DNA of 64,000 nucleotides from Gordonia sp. OPL2 (GCF_003797825.1 NZ_RKME01000008.1:124001-188000), one strand, 5' to 3'. Positions 42,341-52,035 are shown, numbered from the stretch's first letter. The notes: generated by a model not told the origin, from the letters alone. Translations and numbers: made by a program.

Positions 42341-45004
42341 TCAGCGGAGGTCGAGAGACTCGCTCATCGCGTCGATGACCTCGGCGATGTGCGGTGCCCG
42401 GATGATCGACATGTGGTCGCACTCGAGACTTCGCACGGTGAGGTCCCCGAGGGTGATGTGCTCGGACCAGATCCGTGGGTCGTCGTGGTTCTCGCTGCCC
42501 TGGACCAGCAGCACCCGACCGTCGTACGGTCGCGGCCGATGGAGCAGACCGACTCGACGCCCGACCTCCTCCATCGCCGCTGCCGCGGCCACCGGTGACA
42601 TCGGGACGATCCCGGCGAGTGGCAGACGTGCACGGCGGCGCCACAGTTCGGCGCGCGGCAGCGGAGCCTCGTCAGGCGTCACCGACAGATCGGACGCGCT
42701 GTCGCGGACGGCGCCCGTCACCCGCGGCGGGACGAAGGTGTCCAGGACGACCACCATGTCGACCTGTTCGCCGTCGGAGCGCAGTCGCCGAGCGGTCTCC
42801 AGTGCCAGGAAGCCGCCGAGCGAATGTCCCACGAGCACATACGGTCCGGTCGGTTGAAGTCGACGCAGGTCACGCAGATGCCGCCGGACCGCGCGGTCGA
42901 TCGTCCAGTCGGGCAGCCCCCGATTGTCCAGTCCGTGGGGCTGGAAGGCATATACCGAGCCGACGCCGTCCAGTCGGGACAGGTGATCGGCGAACGGCAC
43001 GAACGCCAGTGCTGACGCCCCGGCGCCCGTGTAGCAGAACACCTTCCGGCCGCCGGATTCGCGCAGGCGGATCGTCGTCGGCGCGAGGCCGCCGCGCGCC
43101 GGCCGGCGCGGGCCGTCTCGGTGCGCGCTCGCGGCGACCGCCATCTCGGCGACGGTCGGTGCCCCGGCCGCGTCCGCCTGGGTGAGGGCAATGCCCAGCT
43201 GATCGGTGATCTGCACCAGGATCTGCTGCACCGTCAGCGAATCCGCGCCCAGGGCATAGACGTTCTCGGTACGGCCGACGGTCTCGAGACGGAGTTCGCG
43301 CGCCCAGATGTGGGCGATCGCCGCCTCGAGGTGCCCTCGGGGTTCGTCGATGACACGTTGCGGGGCGGGTAGCGCAGCCCGGTCCACCTTGCCGCGCGCG
43401 GTCCGGGGGAGCTCCGAGAGCTCGACGATCGTCGCCGGGACCATCCACGTCGGCAGCTGCTCGAGCAAGCGCATGCGCAACTCCGTCGGTGCGGGAGTGC
43501 GTACTCGACCGTCGGGCACCACATAGGCGACAAGGGTTGCGTCCGGGGTGGGGGGCGCGAGCGTTCCGGCCGGCGCGTCGGTCGTGGTGTCCTCGGTCGA
43601 GTCCGGACGCTGCACGATCACCACGGCCTCGGCGATGTCCCCGTCGGCCAGCAGGGCCCGTTCGATCTCGGCGGGCTCCACCAGGTAGCCGCGGATCTTG
43701 ATCGCGTTGTCCGCGCGTCCGCGCAGGTGCAGGACACCGTCGGTGAGTTCACCACGGTCTCCCATGCGGAAGATGGTGCGGCCCAGAGAGTCCCGGTCGA
43801 AGTGTCCGGTATCCGATGCGGCGTCGAGATATCCGAGCGCGAGGTAGGGCGACGACACCACGATCCGTCCGTCGGTGTCGATGGCGATGATCTTCTGCGG
43901 TGCGGCTCTCCCGGCGGGGAGGTTCCCGGCGGCGATCGTGTCGCCCGCTCGCACGTCGAAGTATGCGAGTGCAGAGGTCTCCGACGACCCGACCCAGTTG
44001 GTCACCGTGAGATGTGGTGCCCGGTCGAGCGCCGCGCGGGCGACCTCTCCGGTGAGCGCCTCGCCGGTGGTGATGACGCGTTCCATCCCGGTCCACGCGG
44101 CGAGATCCTGACCGCCGGCGCCGGAGAGGGTTCGCAACAGCGAGGGAGTCATGAACGCGATCGTCGCACCTGCGTCGAACATCCGGTCGAGCAACTGCCC
44201 CGGCGAGGTCGACCGTGGATCGATCGCGGTCACCTCGGCACCGTTGAGCAGGGAGCCGATGAGGACGTTGAGCCCGGCGCCGAAACTGATCGGCAGGCAG
44301 AGCGCCACACGACGACCGGGCGCGATCCCGAAGGGCCCGTTCATCAGATCGGCATCGCAGAGCCACATGGCGTTGGGATGCAGGACGCCCTTGGGGGTTC
44401 CGGTGGACCCCGAGGTGAATTGGATGCTGGTGACGGCACGTGACTCGTCGGGCGCCCGCGATTCGACCGCCACGGCAACGGGTTCCGTCACCAGTGAGCC
44501 GAGCGACAGGTCGTCGACCCGGATGATGCCGGGTGAGCCGTCGGCGGCCTGGCGGGCGACGGACAGGTGCGTGTCGTCGGCGATCATCATCGCGGGCGGA
44601 CGTCCGTGTGTCCTCAACTGATCGAGGATGACCCGCAGACGATCGGCCGGTAGCGCCGGGTCGATCGCCACGAGGGGCCGCCGGGAGAGGAAGACGCCGA
44701 GGACGACGGCGACGGCATCGCCGGACATGGCCAGCTGCACGACGATCGGCTGCTCGCCCGGTGTCGCGGTCGATTCGATCGCCGAGCACACCCGTCGGGC
44801 GCGGTCGAGCAGGGTGCGATAACCGATGCCATCGGTGCCGTCCCCGGAGACGGTCCGCACCGCGATCGCGTCGCCGTACGCCGCCGCGGCGGCCACCAGC
44901 CGGCCGGCGACGCTCGCAGACGCCCCGCCGTCGTCACGGGGAAGCCGGGCCGTCGGATGCGCCGTGGGGATGTCGGTCTTCTCGACGGGAACGTGGGTCG
45001 TCAC
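42341..45004 (-). CDS. Single-module NRPS-like enzyme: adenylation, carrier, thioesterase
   Basis: An 887-residue A-PCP-TE protein. Adenylation domain about 25-530: IQFTSGSTGTPKGVLH (A3), WVGSSETSALAYF (A5), GDRGELTDGVLHLRGRADN (A7-A8) and the A10 lysine in ARGKVDR. Carrier domain about 560-635, with the phosphopantetheine serine in LGADSLTVQQIL. Thioesterase about 665-887, with the nucleophile in GHSLGGFLAL and a late His in ECDHMSI. There is no condensation domain. It is the last gene of the operon and overlaps the flippase gene by 4 nt. It probably activates an aryl or amino acid; specificity is not readable by eye. Confidence 0.88.
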   Translation of the reverse strand: MTTHVPVEKTDIPTAHPTARLPRDDGGASASVAGRLVAAAAAYGDAIAVRTVSGDGTDGIGYRTLLDRARRVCSAIESTATPGEQPIVVQLAMSGDAVAVVLGVFLSRRPLVAIDPALPADRLRVILDQLRTHGRPPAMMIADDTHLSVARQAADGSPGIIRVDDLSLGSLVTEPVAVAVESRAPDESRAVTSIQFTSGSTGTPKGVLHPNAMWLCDADLMNGPFGIAPGRRVALCLPISFGAGLNVLIGSLLNGAEVTAIDPRSTSPGQLLDRMFDAGATIAFMTPSLLRTLSGAGGQDLAAWTGMERVITTGEALTGEVARAALDRAPHLTVTNWVGSSETSALAYFDVRAGDTIAAGNLPAGRAAPQKIIAIDTDGRIVVSSPYLALGYLDAASDTGHFDRDSLGRTIFRMGDRGELTDGVLHLRGRADNAIKIRGYLVEPAEIERALLADGDIAEAVVIVQRPDSTEDTTTDAPAGTLAPPTPDATLVAYVVPDGRVRTPAPTELRMRLLEQLPTWMVPATIVELSELPRTARGKVDRAALPAPQRVIDEPRGHLEAAIAHIWARELRLETVGRTENVYALGADSLTVQQILVQITDQLGIALTQADAAGAPTVAEMAVAASAHRDGPRRPARGGLAPTTIRLRESGGRKVFCYTGAGASALAFVPFADHLSRLDGVGSVYAFQPHGLDNRGLPDWTIDRAVRRHLRDLRRLQPTGPYVLVGHSLGGFLALETARRLRSDGEQVDMVVVLDTFVPPRVTGAVRDSASDLSVTPDEAPLPRAELWRRRARLPLAGIVPMSPVAAAAAMEEVGRRVGLLHRPRPYDGRVLLVQGSENHDDPRIWSEHITLGDLTVRSLECDHMSIIRAPHIAEVIDAMSESLDLR

Positions 45005-46434
45005 TCTGTCTTCTCCGGATGTACTGGATCATGCTCTGGTGTCGGGGATTCCGCAGCCGGGTATGGCCGCAGCACCTGAGCCGGGCGTGCCGGCGTGGCG
45101 CGGTGTCGTCCCGGCGCGACGGCGGCGGCCACGCCGTCCTGTTGACCGCTCATCGCGTCGTCGGCGGTGGTGGTGCGCAGCGCCCGTCGGATCATCCGGA
45201 TGCCGGGGATGGCGACGATGGCGGCGATGATGACGTCGGCGGCGAGGTACACGTACGCGACACCGATGATCCCCCAGCGATCGGTGCTGAATGCGATGCC
45301 GGTCACGACGACGACGCCGAACACGACCTGGGTGATGACGGCGAGGCGCAGTCGGCGTTCCACACGCGCCAGCGCGGTGTAGATGGTGACGAAGGCGACC
45401 GTCGGCAACGTCAGTGCCATGAGTCGGATGAGGTCGGTTCCCTCGGCGGCGTACTGCGGACCCATGATCGAGAGGATCCACGGGGCGGTCACGACGAGGG
45501 CGATGCAGCCCACGATGCTCGCACCGCCACAGAGTGCGATGAAACGCAGAGTCGCGTGTCGCAGATCGGTGCCCGGTTCGGACGCGGTCGCCACGAACGG
45601 GGCGGCGGTCGCGTTGAGCAGGATCGCCGCGGTGCTGATGACGAGCCAGCAGATGGTGAAGTAGGCGTTCATCTCGGTACCGAGGCGTGCCACGATGACG
45701 AGCGGCACGACCAGTGGGACGACGACACCGACGGCGGTCATCGCGAACGAACCGGCGTAGAAGTGGACGATCTCGGTGCGGCGGGGCAGGATCGACGGTC
45801 CGGTCATGGCACGGGCGCCGTCGCGGATCGCGGTCATCCCGATCCACAGCGAGATCGCCGCAGCGGGCAGCACCCACGCCCACACGACCGCCGACCCGGT
45901 GCCGAGGGGGATCAGCGCGGCGACCAGGATCAGCTTGATCGTCGACTGCGTGATGTTCTTGGTGGCGACGGTGCGCGACCGGCCGAGACCGATGAGCATC
46001 GAATCCTGGATCGCGAAGATGCCCAGCACCACCACGAACGCCGGGTACAGCCACGCCTGCGTACTCGAGGTGAACAGGGTGTCGCGCGGTCCGAGGAGGA
46101 CGAACCCGACGCCGAGGACGGCCGCGGTCGCGATGATGACCGACCTGCCGAGCACGAGCAGACGGTGCGCGCGGGCTCCGGCGACCGGCAGGAAACGCTC
46201 GTAGAGGCTGTTGATGCTGAGGTTCGAGAGCGTCGCCAGCAGGGTGGCCGAGGAGATGATGGCCGAGGCGCGACCGACCTCCGCGGTGGTGTAGCCGCGC
46301 GCGGCGATGGTCCAGAACACGAAACCGAGTGCGCCGGTGGCGAGACTCGACGTCATGATGGCGACGATGTCGACGCCGAGGCCGCCTTGCTCCCGGCGCA
46401 GCAGGGACCGGCCCCGGTTGTCCGTCGTGGTCAT
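45001..46434 (-). CDS. Oligosaccharide-flippase-type membrane exporter (MOP superfamily)
   Basis: A 477-residue polytopic protein with about 12-14 helices, opening GVDIVAIMTSSLATGALGFVFW and resembling Wzx/polysaccharide-biosynthesis transporters. A soluble, proline-rich C-terminal tail of about 60 residues follows the last helix. It would flip a lipid-linked glycan or export the cluster product. It lies 10 nt after the LLM gene and overlaps the NRPS start by 4 nt. Confidence 0.82.
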   Translation of the reverse strand: MTTTDNRGRSLLRREQGGLGVDIVAIMTSSLATGALGFVFWTIAARGYTTAEVGRASAIISSATLLATLSNLSINSLYERFLPVAGARAHRLLVLGRSVIIATAAVLGVGFVLLGPRDTLFTSSTQAWLYPAFVVVLGIFAIQDSMLIGLGRSRTVATKNITQSTIKLILVAALIPLGTGSAVVWAWVLPAAAISLWIGMTAIRDGARAMTGPSILPRRTEIVHFYAGSFAMTAVGVVVPLVVPLVIVARLGTEMNAYFTICWLVISTAAILLNATAAPFVATASEPGTDLRHATLRFIALCGGASIVGCIALVVTAPWILSIMGPQYAAEGTDLIRLMALTLPTVAFVTIYTALARVERRLRLAVITQVVFGVVVVTGIAFSTDRWGIIGVAYVYLAADVIIAAIVAIPGIRMIRRALRTTTADDAMSGQQDGVAAAVAPGRHRATPARPAQVLRPYPAAESPTPEHDPVHPEKTE

Positions 46435-46444
46435 GGGATGGACG

Positions 46445-47635
46445 TCACTGGGCGCCGCCGGCGGCCCGCACCGGAACCGGCCGGCGGAGTAGGGGAAGCA
46501 GGAGGTCGGCGGCGATCTCGGCCTCGGCGGCCAGCGGCCAACCGGACAGGATCCACACGTCGATGCCGGCCTGGCGGGCGACCGCCGACATCGCCGCGGC
46601 GACGTTCTCGGCGCTGCCGACGAAGTAGGTGCCGGTGCCCTTGCCCGCGATGTCGAACGGCGGTTCGGCCGCTGTCCAGGTGGTGAGCCCGGCCGCCATG
46701 TTGGGGGCGAACTCGAGATCGGCGCGACCCGGCAGTCGGCCCGCGCGGAGGGCGTCGATCCGACCCTGCACCTGCGGATTGTCGCTGCGGATCTCGTCGA
46801 GGCCGGGATAGCCGAAGCTGCGCAGATTGCGATCGGCGGTGGCCAGCACCGTCTCCGGCCGGGTCCGGCCCAATTGCCACTCGAAGCGTTCCCACGCCTC
46901 GTCGTCGGTCTCCCGCACGATCACACTGGCGAGCACACCGAACCGCAGAGTTCGTCCCCGCTCCGCGGCGGCCAGCCGGACACGATCGAAAAGACCGGTG
47001 AGAGCGGCGGGTTCGGACATGAAGGACAGGTAGACGTCGAGGACCTCGGCAGCATGGGCGATGCCCTCGGGGGAGGCGCCGGTGCCCCACACCTCGATGC
47101 CGCCCGGTTGCCGTGGGCCCGGGATCGGCGGCTTGTATCGCGGTCCGTAGGAGAAGAACTCGCCGTCGAAGGGTTCGGCGTCGTCGAGGTAGAGCCGTTT
47201 GACCTGGGACCAGTATTCGGCAGACACCCGATAGCGCTCCGCCTTCGATCCGAATCGCCCGTAGCGATGCAGGACGGGATCGGCGCCGTTGACCTGGTTG
47301 TAGATCAGTCGTCCGCCCGAGTACTGATCGAAGACCTGCGCCTCCTCGGCGAGCAGCACCGGAGGCTTCACACCGGGGTACTCGGGGATCAGGAACCGCA
47401 GGTTCTCGGTGTCGGCGACGAGGGAGATCGCTTCTCGGGCCGTGGTGAGCGCCCCGTAATAGCCGAGACGGTCGAGCGTTCGCGCCTGGTGGCGGATCAC
47501 CTCGAACGTCGGGGTCACCCGCTGGGTCGGTTCCCACGGGACATCTCCGTCGGTGGGATTGATGTACCAGAGAACCTGCGGGGAGGTCTGTTCCGGATCC
47601 GCACCGTGCTCGGGTGCGAGTGCGGAGATGCTCAC
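46445..47635 (-). CDS. LLM-class flavin-dependent monooxygenase
   Basis: A 396-residue luciferase-like TIM barrel from GTG 47635. DRLGYYGALTTAREAIS, LIYNQVNGADPVLHRYG, WGTGASPEGIAHAAEVLDVYLSF and a SsuD-like C-terminus (TYFVGSAENVAAAM) place it near alkanesulfonate/nitrilotriacetate monooxygenases that use FMNH2. Within this operon it is a candidate for hydroxylating or N-oxidising the aromatic intermediate. A flavin reductase is not in the window. Confidence 0.85.
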   Translation of the reverse strand: MSISALAPEHGADPEQTSPQVLWYINPTDGDVPWEPTQRVTPTFEVIRHQARTLDRLGYYGALTTAREAISLVADTENLRFLIPEYPGVKPPVLLAEEAQVFDQYSGGRLIYNQVNGADPVLHRYGRFGSKAERYRVSAEYWSQVKRLYLDDAEPFDGEFFSYGPRYKPPIPGPRQPGGIEVWGTGASPEGIAHAAEVLDVYLSFMSEPAALTGLFDRVRLAAAERGRTLRFGVLASVIVRETDDEAWERFEWQLGRTRPETVLATADRNLRSFGYPGLDEIRSDNPQVQGRIDALRAGRLPGRADLEFAPNMAAGLTTWTAAEPPFDIAGKGTGTYFVGSAENVAAAMSAVARQAGIDVWILSGWPLAAEAEIAADLLLPLLRRPVPVRAAGGAQ

Positions 47636-47641
47636 GACGAC

Positions 47642-48883
47642 CTACCGCTCGTCGCAGAACTCGGTGATGGGCAGCCCGACGTGCCGGGATTCCTCGGGGG
47701 CGTAACCGAGGAGCTTGTCGCCGGGCTTCAGGTCGGTGACGTTGTTGACCGAGCCGCCGGGTCCGAGGAGCCGGACATGCCAGTCGTCCTGTGCGATGAC
47801 GTTGACCTTGCGGCCGTCGGGTGCGGTCGCCGAGACGGAGATGAGCGGGCGCCGTTCGATCTTCACGCGACCGATGCGGACCTCGCGGACCTCGCCGGTG
47901 CTCCGGATCGCCAGGATCGGCTGACCCGCCTGGAGTTCGCTGACGTAACGGGTGCGGTTGTCGGGCACCAGGACATAGGAGTGCACGGCACCGGCGTTCC
48001 AGCGGAACGGACGGGTCGGCATGTACGGCAGCGGATGGGTCTCGCTGCACGACAGGAACATCCCGGTGGAGAACGAGCCGATCAGGCAGCCCTCGTCCTT
48101 CTCCAGCAGCGAGCAGGTGTCGATGCACGCACGCTCACCCATGCCGATGTGCTCGACCTTGGTGACGGTGAGTTCGGAGAGCTCGATGCGGTCGGCGCTC
48201 GGTCGGATGACCTCGGCGAGGGTGGCGACGTCGTCGGCCGATCGCGGACTCAGCAACAGACCGTCGGAGCCGTGCTCGAGGACGAGCTTGACGATCTCGG
48301 CGTCCTCGATGTCGTTCACGACGGTCACGGTGCGCCCACCCGAGTTCTCGGCGGCCGCGATCACGATCTCGAGCGGGATCTTCGTCGGGTCGGTGAAGGT
48401 CAGCACCGTCCAGGGTGCGCGACGCACGGTCTCGCAGGCGTGACGCAGGGTGTCGGCGTCCGAGACCACCACGTGAACACCGGCCTCGGCGGAGGGGCCG
48501 GCGTCGACGATGACGTTCTCATCGTCGCCGGAATGCGCACCGAGGACGACGTCGACGGTTGCTGCGACGTCGGCGTCGACGGAGGCGCCGGTGGCGGCGA
48601 GCACGCGACGCACCGTCGGCGGAAGGTCGGCGAGCAGGTCCGGGTCGTCGCTGACGATGCCGCTGATGCGGTGATGGATGGCGGCCTGTACCAGGGCGTC
48701 TCGCAGATGATCGGCGACGCCGCGGACGTCGATCCAGGCGAGGTGCTCACGGCGGGTGGCGGTCTCGATGGCGGAGGGGTCCGAGGCGACCGCGGACAGG
48801 GGGGTGATGTCGTCGGTGACGATGTCGGTGGAGGTGCTCACGATGGTCTTTCTGGCTGTCGGGACTAGAGATTCGGTGGTCAT
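47642..48883 (-). CDS. griH: DHQ-synthase-II-family enzyme, GriH-like
   Basis: A 413-residue protein with an N-terminal extension of about 45 residues before LAWIDVRGVADHLRDALVQAA. LTVTKVEHIGMGERACIDTCSLL, GCLIGSFSTGMFLSCSETH and AGAVHSYVLVPDNRTRYVSEL are signatures of archaeal 3-dehydroquinate synthase II and its relatives GriH/NspH/PtmB2. Next to a GriI-type aldolase this points to 3-amino-4-hydroxybenzoate synthase. The classical shikimate route is not implied. Confidence 0.86.
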   Translation of the reverse strand: MTTESLVPTARKTIVSTSTDIVTDDITPLSAVASDPSAIETATRREHLAWIDVRGVADHLRDALVQAAIHHRISGIVSDDPDLLADLPPTVRRVLAATGASVDADVAATVDVVLGAHSGDDENVIVDAGPSAEAGVHVVVSDADTLRHACETVRRAPWTVLTFTDPTKIPLEIVIAAAENSGGRTVTVVNDIEDAEIVKLVLEHGSDGLLLSPRSADDVATLAEVIRPSADRIELSELTVTKVEHIGMGERACIDTCSLLEKDEGCLIGSFSTGMFLSCSETHPLPYMPTRPFRWNAGAVHSYVLVPDNRTRYVSELQAGQPILAIRSTGEVREVRIGRVKIERRPLISVSATAPDGRKVNVIAQDDWHVRLLGPGGSVNNVTDLKPGDKLLGYAPEESRHVGLPITEFCDER

Positions 48884-48931
48884 CCGGGCGGGGTGGCTGT
48901 CAGCCCGGGTGGATGTGTTGTGGCCTGCGGT

Positions 48932-49768
48932 TCAGGCGAGTTCGAGCGCCGGGGTCAGCGGACGGGACGGTATCGCCTCGCGATGGAGCCGGTCCGCCAG
49001 GGTGGAGGCGACCCGGTGCGGGTGCTCGGCGCCGAAGATGAGCCGACCGAAACTCAGGCCGGCCACCCGGGATTCGACGACCTGCAGACCGAAGTCGATC
49101 GCGGCGTCGTCGGACGCGGTGGCCGGTCCGCCGGCGACGAGGATCGGCAGTGGGCAGGTGTCGACGACCTCGTCCATCCGCTCCGGCGATCCGGCGTAGT
49201 CGAGCTTGACGACGTCCGCTCCGAGGTCAGTGGCGATGGCGCCGAGGTGCGAGAGGGTGGCCACCGAGGTGTTACCGGCATCGGCGATCCCACCGCGGGC
49301 GTACATCATCGCGAGGAGAGGGACCCCGAGGCGGTCGCATTCGGCGGCGACCACACCGAGATCGGCCAGCTGTTCGGATTCGGTGGGGGCACCGACGTTC
49401 ACGTGCACACTCACCGCGTCCGCGCCGAGGGCGAGGCATTCCTCCACCGAACCGACGAGGACCTTGCGCGTCTGGTCGACGGCGAGGCTCGTACCGGCCG
49501 AGAGGTGCACGATCAGACCCATCGATCCGAATCGCGACGGGGTGATGGTGCGGGCCCGGCCCTTGTGGACGATCAGCGCGTCGGCCCCCGCCCGTTCCAG
49601 TACCGCAGCGGTCTGATCGGCGTGCGTCGACGTGCCCAGCGGCCCGACCGTGACCGAATGGTCCATCGGCACGACCAGCGCGCGGCGACTGGCTGCGCCG
49701 AAGATGCGCGACAGTCGGATCTGCTTGCCCGACAACATGTGTCGACGGGATTCGTGGTTGTCGATCAC
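48932..49768 (-). CDS. griI: DhnA-type class I aldolase, GriI-like
   Basis: A 278-residue aldolase. GTG 49768 is preferred (GGAGAA 6 nt upstream); ATG 49738 is an internal alternative. RRALVVPMDHSVTVGPLGT, HKGRARTIT, VSVHVNVGAPTE, the probable Schiff-base lysine in ADVVKLDYAG and PILVAGGPAT match fructose-bisphosphate aldolase class I/ADH synthase proteins. In grixazone biosynthesis GriI joins aspartate semialdehyde and dihydroxyacetone phosphate into the C7N precursor used by GriH. It is 49 nt upstream of the griH-like gene. Confidence 0.86.
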   Translation of the reverse strand: MIDNHESRRHMLSGKQIRLSRIFGAASRRALVVPMDHSVTVGPLGTSTHADQTAAVLERAGADALIVHKGRARTITPSRFGSMGLIVHLSAGTSLAVDQTRKVLVGSVEECLALGADAVSVHVNVGAPTESEQLADLGVVAAECDRLGVPLLAMMYARGGIADAGNTSVATLSHLGAIATDLGADVVKLDYAGSPERMDEVVDTCPLPILVAGGPATASDDAAIDFGLQVVESRVAGLSFGRLIFGAEHPHRVASTLADRLHREAIPSRPLTPALELA

Positions 49769-49841
49769 ATCGTTCTCCGATCGGTGGAGGCGGTTGTCGG
49801 GGGTGGTGTCGAAGGAGGGGAGGAGGGAGCCGAAGTGCGGG

Positions 49842-51056
49842 TCATGCGGGTACCACCTCGGGTTGCCACGAGGTGGGGAACGGCAGTCCGAGGTAGACCT
49901 CGCCGAGGGCGCGTTCCTCGTCGGCCGATGACGTCCACCGTTGCAGCCGAGCCCGTCGCAGCTGCCAGTCGAACTCACCGTCACCGAGACGATGCAGGGT
50001 GGTGGTGAGGTTCCACGAGAATGCCTGCGCCTGCCAGATTCTCGGGAGTGCGGTGGCCGAGTAGGCATCCAACGCGGAGCGGTCGGAGACGGCGTACCAC
50101 ACGCCGAGGGCGTGGGAGAGCACGCACGCGTCGGAGACCGCGAGGTTCAGGCCCTTCGCCCCGGTAGGGGGGACGATGTGCGCGGCGTCGCCGAGCAGGA
50201 ACAGTGAGCCCTGCTGCATCGGGTCGGTGACCACGCTGCGCAGCGGTGCCAGGGACCGTTCGATGATCTCACCGGTCTCGAGTTCGGGATGGTCGTCGGC
50301 CGCGCTGCGACGGCGCAACTCGGTCCAGATCCGCTCGTCGGACCAGTCGGCAAGGTCGGTGTCGGCGGGCACCTGGAGGTACTGCCGGGTCAGTTCCGGA
50401 CCGCGCATGCTGTGCACCGACAGGCCATCCGGGTGTGCGCAATACATGCCCTCGTCGGTCACCGGCGTGGTGCGGGCCAGGATGCCCAGCCAGGCGAACG
50501 GATACGACCGGTCCATGACGCGGATCGCGGTCCGGTCGACGACCTGCCGGCAGATGCCGTGGAACCCGTCGCATCCGGCGACGAAGTCGGCTGTGATGCG
50601 AGTGCGTGATCCGTCATGGGTGAACTCGACGGTTGGGCGATCGCTGTCGATCCCGTCGACCGTGACATCGTCGGCGTCGAAGTACAGCGGGCGGGCGGTC
50701 TCGCGCCTGGCGTCGATCAGATCGGCGACGAGTTCGGTCTGCCCGTAGACGAACGCATGTCGACCCAGGTGGCGGTGGAAGTCGAGATGGTGGGTGGTCC
50801 GGTCGAACCGGATGTAGAAACCGTCGTGCACCAGAGCTTCTCGGTGAAGGCGGTCGGCGAGTCCGATCTCGGTGAGCAGGTCGACGGTCGTCTGTTCGAC
50901 CACACCGGCACGGATGCGCGCCCGGACGTGGGTTTCGGACTGTCGCTCGACCACCACGGTGTCGATACCCTGCAGATGCAGCATGTGTGCCAGGGTCAGG
51001 CCCGCCGGGCCGGCGCCGATGATGGCGACCTGACACCGTATCTCGTTGTCAATCAT
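49842..51056 (-). CDS. p-Hydroxybenzoate-hydroxylase-like FAD monooxygenase
   Basis: A 404-residue class A flavoprotein. GAGPAGLTLAHMLHLQGI binds FAD, RIRAGVVEQTTVDLL is the PHBH substrate/FAD loop, DFVAGCDGFHG is the DG motif and LLGDAAHIVPPTGAKGLNLA the GD motif. It closely follows the PobA layout. Located with the GriI/GriH pair and not with protocatechuate catabolic genes, it probably hydroxylates 3-amino-4-hydroxybenzoate, as the corresponding hydroxylase does in platensimycin-type pathways. Plain 4-hydroxybenzoate 3-hydroxylation remains possible. Confidence 0.85.
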   Translation of the reverse strand: MIDNEIRCQVAIIGAGPAGLTLAHMLHLQGIDTVVVERQSETHVRARIRAGVVEQTTVDLLTEIGLADRLHREALVHDGFYIRFDRTTHHLDFHRHLGRHAFVYGQTELVADLIDARRETARPLYFDADDVTVDGIDSDRPTVEFTHDGSRTRITADFVAGCDGFHGICRQVVDRTAIRVMDRSYPFAWLGILARTTPVTDEGMYCAHPDGLSVHSMRGPELTRQYLQVPADTDLADWSDERIWTELRRRSAADDHPELETGEIIERSLAPLRSVVTDPMQQGSLFLLGDAAHIVPPTGAKGLNLAVSDACVLSHALGVWYAVSDRSALDAYSATALPRIWQAQAFSWNLTTTLHRLGDGEFDWQLRRARLQRWTSSADEERALGEVYLGLPFPTSWQPEVVPA

Positions 51057-51090
51057 GTCTTCTCGATCTCAGAGTGCGATGCGCGAGGTG

Positions 51091-52035
51091 TCAGTCGGCG
51101 ACGCGGGTGGTGGCGGAGTTGATACTCCGTTGCCCGGCTCGTCGCGACCGCCGTTCACGATCGATGGTCCGCAGGACGCGCAGTCCGTCGCTGAACGCGT
51201 TGAGATTGCTGCGGCCGTGGATGCGTCGACTCTCGTGACTGCCGACCTCGTGGATGATCAGGTCTGCGCGCGCCATTCGGACGTTGATGATCGTCTCGAC
51301 CTCGAATCCGTCGCCCCACTGGGCGTCGGTGGCGTCGACGTCGGGCAGGTCGATGACCGGCAGGTGCCGGCGCCAGAAGGCGTTGTAGCCGTAGCAGAGG
51401 TCGGCGAACTCGGTCGCGAAGATGCGGTTCACCAGCCAGTTGAGGCCCTTGTTGCCGAACCTGCGCAGGGTGGTGATGTCGTCGCTGCCGCCGCCGAGCG
51501 AGAAGCGGCTGCCCTTGGCGAGGTCTGCCCCCTCGATGAGCGTGGCCACGAAGGCGGGGATCTCGGCGGGATCGGTCGACCCGTCGGCGTCGATCATGAC
51601 GATGACATCGCCGGTCGCGGCGGCGAATCCGCACGCGAGGGCGTTGCCCTTGCCGCTGCGGGTCTGGTGAACGATCACGGCCTGCGGCCAGAGTCGTTGC
51701 GCGACATCGACGGTGTTGTCGACCGACGCGCCGTCGACGACGACGATCTCGTCCACCTCGGGCATGCGCTCGGCGACATACGGGAGATTGAGAGCCTCGT
51801 TGCGGGTTGGGATCACGACGGTGACCCGGACCGCGTCTCCGCCGAGGGGCGGAGCATCCTCTGCGGGAACGGAATTCGACGGTACGGTGTCCGACGGCAC
51901 GGTGTCCGAAGACGCGGAGTCGGCGGGTGCGGTCGTGTCGGTGAAGTCGAAGTCCTGCTCGAACTCACTCATGTCGCCGACCGGTGGCGTGGCGACGGCC
52001 GGAGCCGCGCCGAGGTCATCAGAAGCGTTGGTCAA
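51091..52035 (-). CDS. Family 2 glycosyltransferase, dolichol-phosphate-mannose-synthase-like
   Basis: A 314-residue GT2 and the first gene of the seven-gene operon. TTG 52035 is preferred because GGAGGGG lies 5 nt upstream; the in-frame ATG 52065 has no ribosome site. After a low-complexity Ser/Asp/Thr-rich N-terminus come VTVVIPTRNEALNLPYV, VDGASVDNT and the metal-binding DADGSTDP. No TM helices are evident, so it resembles soluble polyprenyl-phosphate glycosyltransferases. Confidence 0.82.
   Translation of the reverse strand: MTNASDDLGAAPAVATPPVGDMSEFEQDFDFTDTTAPADSASSDTVPSDTVPSNSVPAEDAPPLGGDAVRVTVVIPTRNEALNLPYVAERMPEVDEIVVVDGASVDNTVDVAQRLWPQAVIVHQTRSGKGNALACGFAAATGDVIVMIDADGSTDPAEIPAFVATLIEGADLAKGSRFSLGGGSDDITTLRRFGNKGLNWLVNRIFATEFADLCYGYNAFWRRHLPVIDLPDVDATDAQWGDGFEVETIINVRMARADLIIHEVGSHESRRIHGRSNLNAFSDGLRVLRTIDRERRSRRAGQRSINSATTRVAD

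Noticed and set aside
49842..51056. Assignment of the flavoprotein as a catabolic PobA for protocatechuate degradation
   Set aside because: No pca or other ring-cleavage genes are near and it is embedded between biosynthetic genes; kept as PobA-like with the biosynthetic role favoured.
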